Shown here: one piece after another, positions 18,638 through 28,649 of the stretch
How the letters are laid out: each line of letters begins with the position of its first letter
Numbering within the stretch: the first letter of the stretch is position 1
From: UTCHB3 sp008363265
GTDB lineage: Bacteria; Bacteroidota; Ignavibacteria; Ignavibacteriales; Ignavibacteriaceae
Assembly: GCA_045863055.1 (NCBI GenBank)
Contig: BTUW01000003.1
Location: 1-64,000, forward strand
Reading direction: 5' to 3'
Length of the DNA stretch: 64,000 nt
Program-made: the position numbers and the translations under genes
The notes under the pieces: model-generated
What the model was told of the DNA's origin: nothing
The model's input: only the letters and a program-made list of their open reading frames with translations
Database searches by the model: none

Positions 18638-19540
18638 ATGAAAATCGTAACACACCGTTTTCGTGGATTCAGCGAAAGGGAGAACTCTTTCCAAGGATTC
18701 AGGAACGCTCTCAACGCCGGGGTGACCGCCTTCGAGTTTGATGTCCGGCTGACCCTTGATGGTGTTCCCGTTATAAATCATGACAGATACTGCCAAACCT
18801 CCGGAGGGAGAAAGGTCGATCTTGTCAGCAATAATTTTTTGGATATCGAATCTGTTTTCGGGGGGTCTGACCGTCTCAAAACATTAATGACCCTGGAGGA
18901 AGCTCTTGACTTGTTCTCCTCAATGAAACAGGAGCAAAGCAAAATTTTTGTAGACATAAAGGATTTTGGTGAAGAGGAGAAGATATTAAACCTGATCAAA
19001 GACCGTGGATTGAATGAAAATGTTGTAGTTGTTTCATGGCTGCCGGAAGTTCTCTTTGGTATTCACCGGATCGATCCCCATCTTCCCCTTTGTTTCAGCC
19101 ATAATTACATCAGTTCAAGGCTCCAATTCGACCTCATGAAAGAGTTTCTAACGAGCAACGCAATAAAACATGTGATCAGCGGACTCGCATCTGTTGCAAA
19201 TCCACCATCGGCGGCGGAGATTAAGAACACAACTTTTTTCTTTGAAGAGTATAATGAGCGGGAGAACGTCCCGGGAAGAGTTGTTTCCACAAAAAGGGAT
19301 TTTGAGCATACTCTGAACGGTCCTGTCAGAGGAAGGCTGTTGGATATTATCACCGAATCAAAAGGTTATTTATGCATCCAGTACAAAATGCTCGATGAAA
19401 AATATGCATCGTATTATACGAAAGCACCTGGGATAATACCCTATTCCATCAACGACTTTGATAGCCTGGAGAGATTGCCGATGAACCTTGATTATCCCTT
19501 CATCTTGAGTGACAATCCGGAAATGGTAAGCCGGTTCTGA
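18638..19540 (+). CDS. glycerophosphodiester phosphodiesterase family protein
   Basis: TIM-barrel metal-dependent phosphodiesterase of 300 residues that would release glycerol-3-phosphate and an alcohol from glycerophosphodiesters. The N-terminal THRFRGFSERENS carries the usual His, Arg, Glu and Asn with two residues inserted in the canonical HRG. AFEFDVRLTLDGVPVINHD gives the Glu/Asp metal ligands and second His. No signal peptide is seen, so cytoplasmic. It is divergent from the hydrolase and converges on sprA with abutting stops (TGATCA). Confidence 0.88.
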   Translation: MKIVTHRFRGFSERENSFQGFRNALNAGVTAFEFDVRLTLDGVPVINHDRYCQTSGGRKVDLVSNNFLDIESVFGGSDRLKTLMTLEEALDLFSSMKQEQSKIFVDIKDFGEEEKILNLIKDRGLNENVVVVSWLPEVLFGIHRIDPHLPLCFSHNYISSRLQFDLMKEFLTSNAIKHVISGLASVANPPSAAEIKNTTFFFEEYNERENVPGRVVSTKRDFEHTLNGPVRGRLLDIITESKGYLCIQYKMLDEKYASYYTKAPGIIPYSINDFDSLERLPMNLDYPFILSDNPEMVSRF

Positions 19541-22500
19541 TCACTGGATCGAAATTTTTATATCCAGTCCCGCCTCATTCCTGGTGGTAGGCGGAATTCG
19601 CGCAGCACCCTCTGGAGTTGTGTCTGACCTTTTGTAGAACAATGCCAGTGTAACTCTGGAACTGATAACGTACTTTATCCTCGGCTCGATCGTCGTAGTG
19701 GTTGTTCCGTTCTGCGGGATACCCTCTTCCGTAAATCTCTCCATATCGAACTGGACCGTTGAGTTCTTGGTGCTGGTGTATGAGAAACTAAACTCGATAT
19801 CGTTCTTAAGCGACAGTCCAAACAGAGGTATCTCAAATCCTGATTTCGAATAGTTCAGTGAGATGCCGATATCCCTGTTCAAGTTTTCGGTGATATTCTT
19901 TGTAGAGGTCCCGAGATCATACGATGTTCTGGTATTGTATTGTACCCTGCCGGTAAAGTTACCACCCCAAAGATTATTGAACGTGATGTTCAAACCTATC
20001 AGAGGCGCGAAACTGTAATTTATTCTCTGGGTCTGAACCACCTTGTTTCCGTCAGGAGTAATCTTCCATCCCTCTGTATATTCAGACGAGTAAGAATGAT
20101 CGATTGATACCCTCTTGGCAAAACCCTGAAAAACTCCCAGCTTTTCGAGTCCGTCCCATGTGAGACGCCAGTTCGGTCTGGGAATGTAATTGGTAAACTC
20201 GCCAAGTGGACCCAGACTTGCCAGCAGCGGCATAGATTCAAATCCTTTAACAAAGGCCGATGAAAGGTTGGCTGCGGGGTCGGCTGCGCTTCTGTCATAA
20301 AGTTCATCCACCCTTTTGATCCCGCTTTTAAAGATCGAAAGGAACAATACTGGCGGCATTGTGAAGAATGATCTGGTCGTGTTACCGGTCGAGGACATGT
20401 TCTGAATGAACAGATCGCCATTATTGTCACTCTGCATCGTGGTCGATTTATTCACTGACCAACCCACCTTCCATGAAAGATCGATCTTGGCACCTTCCCA
20501 GAGTGGTTTTGATGTCCGGATATCAATATTGTTTCTCTCAGAATAATTATCCGTCAGGTTGGCGTTTGGTGCGCGGGGTCCGATATTGTGGTCCAAACCG
20601 AGGATGAACATTCTGCCGGGACCTTCGTCATTACTCTGTTTTAGACCCCAGAAATTCTTAAAACCGTTACCGAAACCTCTGATACCATTCGCTGATACAC
20701 TTACATCATTTGAAAAATCCATTGTGATATTATCGTAATCGAATATCAGTATCCGAAGACCATCCTTCAGCAGGCCCCAAAGATTTGTAAGTATCGAAGG
20801 TTTCTTTACGGCAGGCATTGTATCAGCGGGTGCAGACTCTGTTTCGTTGCCTGCAGTCTGACCCTCTTTTGGAGCCTCTTCTTTTTTCTCGCCCGGTTCA
20901 TCGAGATCGCGGGAGCGGGTCCTTGTTTTCGGTGTGGTGGTCTGAGGCTGATTGCTCTGAGCAGCGGGGGCCTCTTCAAACCATGGTGCAGTGAGGGCCT
21001 TAAGCCTGAGCCTGATACCAAAATTGGTTCTGTTTTGGAATCCTGCACTTCTACCGACCTGTGCCTGACGGAAATCGTTGTTCCATCCGAATCTCACATT
21101 GTAACCGGCAGTGATCTGGAAGAACTCATTTATCTTTCCTATCGAAGGAAGACGGGGCGAGGTTTTGAAGTCAAGACTTTGGTTGTAGCGGAAATCCTGA
21201 CCGAAAAACTGACCGCTAAAAATATCGCCCCAGATCGCACCTTCCGGTCTCGGATTATTGAACTGGTCGGTCTCAAGATAAGTGAGGGAGGATGCGAAAT
21301 CAGCCTGATAAGCGATAGAAAGGTTGATGAGTGCTTTCTCGGTAACTTTCCAGTTAAAATTAAAACCGCGGTTCGCAGTAAAATCCCTCGAGATGGTCTC
21401 CTGGGAGAGTGCCTGACCTATTGCTCTAGTCTGAGTCAGAGTGAATGACCTTCTGGCGGAAATATTCCAGGTGATATTCTGCGGAACGAAGTAAATTCTC
21501 GCGTCTTTGTAATCTGTGAACAGCGCGACAGGCTCACCGAGATACGGTATCTTACCCGGTTCGAAGAAGTAGTCAGGGCTGAGGGTTATTCCGTAATTCA
21601 CGCTGGCATTCCAGAGCCAGTTCTTCGAGGACAGCGTGGTCGGATTTCGGCTGAAAGAACTGTTATAGTTGAAGTTGTAAGTCAGATTGTTAAATATATC
21701 ACGGATAACCCAAAAATCGGAGGGTATCTTTATCTGCACATTTGCAACCGTCCATGTATCAGAAACATTCACTGTTTGTGCATCGCTCACAATCTGCTGG
21801 GCCGCGAGATCAGCCTGAGCGGGATCGACTCCCTGTTGAATAAGCTTCTCTTTTTGGATTTTCGCCGCCTCTGAAACTTTTATATCGGTTCCCGGCAGAT
21901 AGAGAGGGTCACCGACACCCTCTGTTCTTGAATAGTTTACTCTGAGATTACTGCCGGGTAATGGGATCGGAAGCAATTTCATGATATCGAGGTCGGCTGA
22001 TACACCCCAGTTCCTGCTCTCGATCCTGCTTCCGAATCTGTCGGCTAGCCGGTGGAAATATGGATCGGTCTGGCTCACATTGGCGTTAACTGTAAGAATG
22101 TCAGCAAACTTTATGGAAGTAGAGGCGGTGTATGCCCAGCCGGGAGTATTATCAGCTCCCACCACTCTAAGCTCATTAACCCAGATCTCGCCTGCTATAT
22201 TCGAAAACGGATAGGTATTCTTGATTCCCACACTCAGGAATTTCACCGAGGTAAGGGTCGCATTTCCTTTTACAACATAGTAGTGACCTGGTTTGCCCTC
22301 AACCGGTAACCTGTAGATCACATTCGCGCTGTCCCGCGCCTGTTTGATTGCGGTGAGCTGACTGAAAAGAATACTGATCTCCTGCCAGCCTGATAGAACC
22401 GGTTGCCGGTATTCGTAGTAGTTGTTGGTATCAGTTCCGAATCTGAAATAAAACTCGGAGGAATAAACTCCCTGTTGGTATTGGTATGCAACCGCTCCGG

Positions 22501-25500
22501 GTATCTGCGAAGAGTCACCATGTATAAAAAGCTTCATTTCCGAGTAGTTAAAAACATCAAGCGGTCTAAAGAGGTACTTTATGGCCTCCCTGCTCTGCTC
22601 GGGTGGCAGGCCATTGAGGATAAGATCGAGTGACTGCTCATTGCGGTAGATCTCCTGGTCAGGGCGGCTCCTGTCCCTTTCACGGGCTACACCTCCCGGT
22701 GAGAAATAGTTTGGATTGTCCTCAACATTCACCACGGAAACAGAGAGAAGTGTATCACTCTCGATCGCTTTTCTCCACTGGTTACCCACCAGGTTGAAAT
22801 CGGCAAACCTGAGGGCAACCAGATCGCTCGCACCTGTAACGAACAATCTGATATACTCAACAAGTGTAAAACTCGGTCTTCCCACTTCGAATTTAAAATC
22901 TTTCAAAGGTACGCGAATAAGGTACCAGCCGGCATTGGTTCCACCACCACCTTTTATATAGGGGTTTGTGCTTGTACTCGTGTCAATTGGTATCTCATAC
23001 CTGAAATATGAGTTCGCCTGGTCCAGTACACCATTGCGGTTAAGATCCTCTGTATCAGGTACACGACCGATATCTGTAAGCTGGGCGTTACCCTCGGTCC
23101 CGTTGATATTGAAATAATTGTAAAGATTGAATACGCCTGAGTTGGTAAATCCGAAGTTATCGTTACTCGGGTCACCCCTCTGGCTGTTATAAACAGTACG
23201 CTCGGTGGCATCGAAATAGCCGTCTATACCGGTATCTTCGCCTTCATCGATCAACTCGTTTTGGGGTGGTCTGTCTTCCGAGTCAAGTCTGTTGTTCGGG
23301 ATCACGTCCTCTGAAATTTTCCCAAGATCGATATATATTTTCGAATTGACAGGGGCCGATCTGATATTCATCCAGAACTCGATGAACTCAATGTTCTCAT
23401 CCACGAGGTTGTTAGCGGTTGAAGAGAGTGTCTTCATCATTCCACCCCACGACTTGGTGGGATCAGAAAAATTCGGCTCGTAATTGTATGTTCCGGATGT
23501 GTCGGGCTGAAAAACATAATCCAGCACTGTTACCTGCTCTTCACCCCGCACAGTTGATCTGTTTGGCCAGATATTCGTAACTATAACGTCGGAAGGCAGA
23601 ACATTGAACCACCATGACTTCCCCTTGTACTTCATCTTCTCAAGTCTTGACAGCCCGGAAAGTGCCGTGAGGCTGTCAGGAACAGAAAGATCTTTCCATG
23701 CACCATAGGTTATACCTACCGGAATGGTTCTCTTCGCGCCTTCAAAGTCATCGATGTAGGCGATCGATTTCCCGCCATCGCTCTCAATCGTACTTTTCTT
23801 GGTATTGGGATCCGGACTCATGTAGGCAGCTTCACCGGTAAAAGTAAAGGTTGACATCTCCTTTGTCGAAAAGAGATCATCCACGAGATCTGTAAGGAAA
23901 GGCAGATCGTGCGCGGTCTGGAAATCGAGGCCAAGGATGAAGTTGCTGAGTGGTTCTTCACCGATTCTAACCTTGTCTGAAAGTGTCTGCTGAGACAAGG
24001 TAAGAGCCGAAAAACCGAGTTTGGTCTTCTTCGAAATATCAAGTACACCTCTGGCACCAAAGAGGGTTTTTGAAGCGAGCTGGAAAAGATCGTTCTCTTC
24101 GTATGTTATCCTGAGCTTCGCTCCGGGAACAAGAGCTGCCGCATTTCGGATGGTCACCTGTCCGATGTTGTAGTCGACGATATAGTCGGAACCGGGGCTC
24201 AACTGCCTTCCATCAAGGAAGACCTTCACAGAATTTTCTACAACGTTGAAGCCGAGTTGATAGGTCGAAGAAGCCTCACCGGAGAACTTTCCGGTGAGTA
24301 TCCATTTATCCTTGACTTTATCCTGTTTTGCAAATGTGAGTGACTGATCATAGACAGCGAGATATTTTATCGAATCGCTGTTCGGGACAGTACTCGGAAG
24401 ATTCCGTCCGAACGGCTGAAGTGTCGGGAAAATAACTTCACCTGTCTCAGGCAGGATAGTGATACCAGCTTTAAAGTCAAACTTGCCATCCGGCGGTGGC
24501 AGTTTGTTGGGGCCTACAAGATCGAGTCCAAGCGCATTAAGAAGCCTGAGATCACCCAAAACAGATTGCGGATCACCGCCGTCAACTTCATATTTGATAT
24601 CAAATTCGAAGCCTTCTTCTTTCACATTTCTTCCGCCCATGGCATAAATGTTTTTCAGAAGAAGTTTCCAGGCTGTGGAAAGGGTTGGTTGAAGGAATTG
24701 TGGCTTGACCAGTTTAAGAACCAGCCTTCGGGTCGTGTCAGACTGCGCAGTTGTCTGATCTAGAAACTCGCCGTAAAAAAGATCATCCGAAGCACTCGAA
24801 AGGTTCGTGCTTTCAGTACGATAGGCCACTGCAACGATATCCTGATCCTGAACATTCGTCTTGAACGAAATATAACCGGTCTCCCGGTGGATGATATAGT
24901 CGACTCCTTCGGTGAGTCTAATAAATCTTCCCTTTACGACCTGACCCGGAACTTCTTCAAGGTCAACCTGCCTGTAACTGTCGGGGTAACTTTGTCCCTG
25001 AAAGATCGGTGGCAGGGTAATAAAAGCATTGGCCGAGCGTTCATTTGGATCTTTGAGTGTCTGATTGATCGACTTCCATACCTCGATATCTTTTACGAAA
25101 AATTGCTGAATCACTTCAGGTGTCGGGTTGGCATAATATCTGTAGAAGAGATTCAACTGGGCCGATGTATCTGCGTAGAGTGTATCAAGGAAGTAGTGAT
25201 TGATCGAGTAGTCGTAAGCTCTCTTCGTGAAGTCCTGGGAAACAGTACCACCGCCAAGGTCCTTTTCTTTTACTTCAGCTTTTTTCTGCGATACAAGCGC
25301 GGTAAGGTTGAACGGCCCCATCTTGAAATTGGCTTTAACACCGAAAAGGGCTTCCGAACCTCCGACAAGTCCGGATGTCTGAAGAGAAACGTTACCGGCT
25401 TCCACGCTTTGAACTATCTCGTCTTCGTAACCTGTATATTTGATCTTCAGCTGGTTTTCATACTCAAAAGTTCTTTCAGTGTTCCAGTCGGCATTGATGT

Positions 25501-26461
25501 TAAGCTTGTCGCCAATGGTACCACTCACATTGATCTGCACCTGTTGTTTGAAATCAGGTTCATTTCTGGTATTTCCCAGAAGTGAAGCAGTTACACCCTC
25601 AGTTGACTCGTTTCTCCATGCGGCTCGAATGTCGACAGCACCACCGATCCTGAGGCTGATAACCGGCGGTCCGAAAATACTCAGCACACCCACACTGGGC
25701 AGCGGAATTTCGAAATCGGTAATATCTTTCAGAAGATCGGAGAGCTCCTTCTTCGATTCTTTAAGTTCATATTTATAGGCCAGTTCCTGCCAAAGCGCAT
25801 CATTCCGGTTATCAATTGCCATCTGCAGGTACTGATCGAATGGAACCCTGAGGGTATACCTGTAAGGCATGTTGCCGATATATTCCCTGATGTTAACAAA
25901 CCCACCGGCCGAATCGATCTCGACCACCCTCTTGTAATTCGATGGAGTCGCAAAGAAAGACGATTTTTTCTCAGACTTAAATGTTGTATTTGGCACATCT
26001 TCCCTGACGACTTTGAAATGTTTCAGTCGTGCAGTTGAGTCAAGCGCGAGGGAATCAACCTTCACGGTGTCAAGTTTTGAAGTGTCAGCGGGAGCAAGAG
26101 AATCTTTTGCGATGATCGAGTCGCTTTTGGTATCTATGGTATCCTGAAGTAACAGATCTTCAAAAAGATCGGTTAGAGGAATTACCGCCGATGTCGTGGA
26201 AAGATCAGGTCCGGGGGGCTTTGGAGAAGTTTTTTCTGCCTCTTGGCCAGGACTCCCTGCCTTCTCATCAAAAGCTGCAGGTGTCTCAAACTTCTTAAAA
26301 TATGCATCGATTATATCCTGGGGCAGGTAAAAGGACCCGGAAACGGGCGTCGTATTATCTCTAAGCACAAAACCGGTAGCAATAGAGAAGAAGATAACCG
26401 TTACAAAGTAGACCTTCAGTAGTCTGATGATGCTGCTTTGCAGTGATTCTACTCTTTTAAT
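19541..26461 (-). CDS. sprA: SprA, T9SS outer-membrane translocon protein
   Basis: Very large (about 2,300 residues) outer-membrane protein of the SprA/gliding family, known from structural work as the type IX secretion pore. Beta-rich sequence runs throughout, with repeated SprA_N-like blocks such as GNVSLQTSGLVGGSEALFGVKANFK and a Pro/Lys/Glu-rich insert near residue 1790. The conventional GTG at 26368 would omit an in-frame signal-anchor-like segment (IIRLLKVYFVTVIFFSIATG), so the coordinates given run to an ATT codon at 26461. A CTG at 26443 is the other choice. No ATG, GTG or TTG lies between the upstream TAG and 26368. Confidence 0.85.
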   Translation of the reverse strand: MKRVESLQSSIIRLLKVYFVTVIFFSIATGFVLRDNTTPVSGSFYLPQDIIDAYFKKFETPAAFDEKAGSPGQEAEKTSPKPPGPDLSTTSAVIPLTDLFEDLLLQDTIDTKSDSIIAKDSLAPADTSKLDTVKVDSLALDSTARLKHFKVVREDVPNTTFKSEKKSSFFATPSNYKRVVEIDSAGGFVNIREYIGNMPYRYTLRVPFDQYLQMAIDNRNDALWQELAYKYELKESKKELSDLLKDITDFEIPLPSVGVLSIFGPPVISLRIGGAVDIRAAWRNESTEGVTASLLGNTRNEPDFKQQVQINVSGTIGDKLNINADWNTERTFEYENQLKIKYTGYEDEIVQSVEAGNVSLQTSGLVGGSEALFGVKANFKMGPFNLTALVSQKKAEVKEKDLGGGTVSQDFTKRAYDYSINHYFLDTLYADTSAQLNLFYRYYANPTPEVIQQFFVKDIEVWKSINQTLKDPNERSANAFITLPPIFQGQSYPDSYRQVDLEEVPGQVVKGRFIRLTEGVDYIIHRETGYISFKTNVQDQDIVAVAYRTESTNLSSASDDLFYGEFLDQTTAQSDTTRRLVLKLVKPQFLQPTLSTAWKLLLKNIYAMGGRNVKEEGFEFDIKYEVDGGDPQSVLGDLRLLNALGLDLVGPNKLPPPDGKFDFKAGITILPETGEVIFPTLQPFGRNLPSTVPNSDSIKYLAVYDQSLTFAKQDKVKDKWILTGKFSGEASSTYQLGFNVVENSVKVFLDGRQLSPGSDYIVDYNIGQVTIRNAAALVPGAKLRITYEENDLFQLASKTLFGARGVLDISKKTKLGFSALTLSQQTLSDKVRIGEEPLSNFILGLDFQTAHDLPFLTDLVDDLFSTKEMSTFTFTGEAAYMSPDPNTKKSTIESDGGKSIAYIDDFEGAKRTIPVGITYGAWKDLSVPDSLTALSGLSRLEKMKYKGKSWWFNVLPSDVIVTNIWPNRSTVRGEEQVTVLDYVFQPDTSGTYNYEPNFSDPTKSWGGMMKTLSSTANNLVDENIEFIEFWMNIRSAPVNSKIYIDLGKISEDVIPNNRLDSEDRPPQNELIDEGEDTGIDGYFDATERTVYNSQRGDPSNDNFGFTNSGVFNLYNYFNINGTEGNAQLTDIGRVPDTEDLNRNGVLDQANSYFRYEIPIDTSTSTNPYIKGGGGTNAGWYLIRVPLKDFKFEVGRPSFTLVEYIRLFVTGASDLVALRFADFNLVGNQWRKAIESDTLLSVSVVNVEDNPNYFSPGGVARERDRSRPDQEIYRNEQSLDLILNGLPPEQSREAIKYLFRPLDVFNYSEMKLFIHGDSSQIPGAVAYQYQQGVYSSEFYFRFGTDTNNYYEYRQPVLSGWQEISILFSQLTAIKQARDSANVIYRLPVEGKPGHYYVVKGNATLTSVKFLSVGIKNTYPFSNIAGEIWVNELRVVGADNTPGWAYTASTSIKFADILTVNANVSQTDPYFHRLADRFGSRIESRNWGVSADLDIMKLLPIPLPGSNLRVNYSRTEGVGDPLYLPGTDIKVSEAAKIQKEKLIQQGVDPAQADLAAQQIVSDAQTVNVSDTWTVANVQIKIPSDFWVIRDIFNNLTYNFNYNSSFSRNPTTLSSKNWLWNASVNYGITLSPDYFFEPGKIPYLGEPVALFTDYKDARIYFVPQNITWNISARRSFTLTQTRAIGQALSQETISRDFTANRGFNFNWKVTEKALINLSIAYQADFASSLTYLETDQFNNPRPEGAIWGDIFSGQFFGQDFRYNQSLDFKTSPRLPSIGKINEFFQITAGYNVRFGWNNDFRQAQVGRSAGFQNRTNFGIRLRLKALTAPWFEEAPAAQSNQPQTTTPKTRTRSRDLDEPGEKKEEAPKEGQTAGNETESAPADTMPAVKKPSILTNLWGLLKDGLRILIFDYDNITMDFSNDVSVSANGIRGFGNGFKNFWGLKQSNDEGPGRMFILGLDHNIGPRAPNANLTDNYSERNNIDIRTSKPLWEGAKIDLSWKVGWSVNKSTTMQSDNNGDLFIQNMSSTGNTTRSFFTMPPVLFLSIFKSGIKRVDELYDRSAADPAANLSSAFVKGFESMPLLASLGPLGEFTNYIPRPNWRLTWDGLEKLGVFQGFAKRVSIDHSYSSEYTEGWKITPDGNKVVQTQRINYSFAPLIGLNITFNNLWGGNFTGRVQYNTRTSYDLGTSTKNITENLNRDIGISLNYSKSGFEIPLFGLSLKNDIEFSFSYTSTKNSTVQFDMERFTEEGIPQNGTTTTTIEPRIKYVISSRVTLALFYKRSDTTPEGAARIPPTTRNEAGLDIKISIQ

Positions 26462-26580
26462 GACTGGGAATCCAAAAGTTGTGAATAATCGTAGAAATGT
26501 CTATTGCAACTCAAAAATATTGTTTGTGCGTTGTAAATCTAAAAAAAAACGCTCTATTGCAATATGTAATAATTTTTGAA

Positions 26581-27285
26581 CTATCTGAAAGTCATGAGAT
26601 TTACATCCCTGTGGTCAGTCTTTACAAAGATCACATCAGCCTCGCCGGAAGTCGTTTTTACCAGCGCGGTGAGTTTGTTCCCGTTAGCTGCTCCCGTGTC
26701 GATGTAATATACCATGCTCTCCTTGTAAAACTTGAAATTCGGCACAGGAGTATGTCCGACTATCTGTGTTTTCCCGACATTTAAGATGGTCGCCCTGTTC
26801 CACAACAGCCCGGTTTCACTGTCAATATTTTCAATAGCCAACCTTTCAAGCGTTGAAACATCAAGCGAACCGTTATCAGCTAGTACCGAAAGCCAGTGCT
26901 TGCCAACTCCTGCGTGGGAAAGAAGATGATCACCCAGATCATAGAACAATGGTATTCCTGCTATAAAATCGAGGTGCTGCATAAGTTTGGCGGGATTATG
27001 CTGGTAGTCTGATAGCGTCTTTTCACATGCGTTATACTGCCACATCCTGCCAATACTGCTGTGTTCATCTGTAAAATATGTAAAGAACATCCTGTCGTGA
27101 TTCCCGAGGACGGGCCGGATGTCGTTATCCATTATATAGTCAATTGCCTGTAAGGAAAAATTGCCACGGTCAACAAGGTCTCCCGTGGCATAAATGTCGA
27201 TATCACCGTAAATCTCCTTGATCTTCTCATGAAGATTCTTCAGAGTGTGGTAACAGCCGTGAATATCACCGATTATCGCAAACAT
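26581..27285 (-). CDS. metallophosphoesterase (PPP-family phosphatase)
   Basis: Cytoplasmic metal-dependent phosphatase of 234 residues, similar to bacterial PrpA/ApaH-type serine/threonine or dinucleotide phosphatases. The full PPP signature is present: GDIHGCY (residues 6-12), GDLVDRG, GNHD, SHAGV and GHTP. The substrate cannot be told. It begins 5 nt after the CoA-transferase gene and precedes sprA by about 120 nt, so it may be in one transcript with the upstream amino-acid genes. Confidence 0.88.
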   Translation of the reverse strand: MFAIIGDIHGCYHTLKNLHEKIKEIYGDIDIYATGDLVDRGNFSLQAIDYIMDNDIRPVLGNHDRMFFTYFTDEHSSIGRMWQYNACEKTLSDYQHNPAKLMQHLDFIAGIPLFYDLGDHLLSHAGVGKHWLSVLADNGSLDVSTLERLAIENIDSETGLLWNRATILNVGKTQIVGHTPVPNFKFYKESMVYYIDTGAANGNKLTALVKTTSGEADVIFVKTDHRDVNLMTFR

Positions 27286-27290
27286 GACCG

Positions 27291-28640
27291 TTAAATATAT
27301 TTAACCGATCTGGCGTAAGCTTCAAGTTCATCCCGGAAGGCAGGATCAGCAATACCGATCAATGCTCTTACGCGTTCACTTATCGATTTACCCCAAAGCT
27401 GTGCAACACCGAACTCCGTGACCACATAATGAACATCTGCCCTGTTGGTCACCACTCCAGCGCCTGGCTTCAGCTGAGTAGTTATTCTGGATATGGTGCC
27501 ATTCTTTGTTGTCGCAGGAAGGGCTATTATCGGTTTGCCTCCTTCTGAACGTGTCGCACCGCGGATGAAATCAACCTGTCCGCCGAAGCCACTATAAAGT
27601 CTCGGGCCGATCGAGTCCGAGCACACCTGTCCGGTAATATCCACCTCAAGTGCTGAGTTGATGGCAACCATTTTCCTGTTCTTTGCGATAACAAAAGGAT
27701 CGTTCACGTATTCCTGAGGGTGGAACTCGATCATTGGGTTATTATCGATAAAATCGTACAGCTTCTTGGTACCAAGTACAAATCCGGCAATAATCTTACC
27801 GTCGTGAATACCTTTTTTGGAATTGGTTACGATTCCCCTGTCGACGAGATCGATTATGCCGTCACTGAATGTTTCGGTATGCAGTCCGAGATCACGTTTG
27901 TCACCAAGATATTTCAGTACATTGTCAGGAATGACCCCAATACCAAGCTGGAGCGTTGAGCCATTTTCGATCATGCCGGCAATATGCATTCCGATGTTCT
28001 CATAGGCGAGGGCCATCTCAGGACTAAGATCTTTTGCGCCTTGCGGGAGCTCGAGCACTTCTTCCTCAACCTCAACAATATAGTCCAGACGGCTGATATG
28101 GATGAAACTGTCACCTAATGCCCGCGGCATGTTGGGATTGACCTGAGCAATAATTATGTCGGCATTTTCTGCGGCGGTCTTTATAATTCCCACCTCAACT
28201 CCATAACTGCAGAATCCATGCTCGTCAGGCGGGGAGAGATGAAGCAACGCGACATTTATCTTCAATGCACCTTTTTTGACGAGTAGCGGAAATTCATACA
28301 GATATAAAGGCATGAAATCGGCGTTACCCTCACCCACTGCTTTTCTGGCTTCGCCACCCATGAAAAAAGACCTGTGGTTAAAATGCTCACGCATACCCGG
28401 TTTCAGATATGGAAGTTCACCAACAGAGAGAGCGTGAATAAGCTGCACATCCCGAAGACTCTCTTTCCGCTGAACCAATGCCTCGATCAAAGTTCTTGGA
28501 AAGGCACAGTTCGAGTGAACTGCGATATTATCACCGGATTTTATAACACTCACTGCCTCTTCCGCCGGTACAAGTTTATTCTTGTAGTTCTTCAGCATCG
28601 AAGCCGGCAGGTTTGTTTTTATTTTTATTTCTTCAGTCAT
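27291..28640 (-). CDS. acetyl-CoA hydrolase / 4-hydroxybutyrate-type CoA-transferase
   Basis: Class I CoA-transferase family enzyme of 449 residues that exchanges CoA between acetyl-CoA or another acyl-CoA and a free acid. The catalytic glutamate is likely in LGLHTETFSDGI near residue 240. GFGGQVDFIRGATRSEGGK and the C-terminal TEFGVAQLWGKSISERVRALI are hallmarks of the Cat1/AbfT group. It follows alanine dehydrogenase by 9 nt and may serve amino-acid fermentation or recovery of acyl-CoA energy. The exact acyl substrate is not determinable. Confidence 0.88.
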   Translation of the reverse strand: MTEEIKIKTNLPASMLKNYKNKLVPAEEAVSVIKSGDNIAVHSNCAFPRTLIEALVQRKESLRDVQLIHALSVGELPYLKPGMREHFNHRSFFMGGEARKAVGEGNADFMPLYLYEFPLLVKKGALKINVALLHLSPPDEHGFCSYGVEVGIIKTAAENADIIIAQVNPNMPRALGDSFIHISRLDYIVEVEEEVLELPQGAKDLSPEMALAYENIGMHIAGMIENGSTLQLGIGVIPDNVLKYLGDKRDLGLHTETFSDGIIDLVDRGIVTNSKKGIHDGKIIAGFVLGTKKLYDFIDNNPMIEFHPQEYVNDPFVIAKNRKMVAINSALEVDITGQVCSDSIGPRLYSGFGGQVDFIRGATRSEGGKPIIALPATTKNGTISRITTQLKPGAGVVTNRADVHYVVTEFGVAQLWGKSISERVRALIGIADPAFRDELEAYARSVKYI

Positions 28641-28649
28641 TTTGATTAC

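Noticed and set aside
24887..25585. 232-codon plus-strand frame inside sprA
   Set aside because: Antisense shadow; no ribosome site and no recognisable domain.
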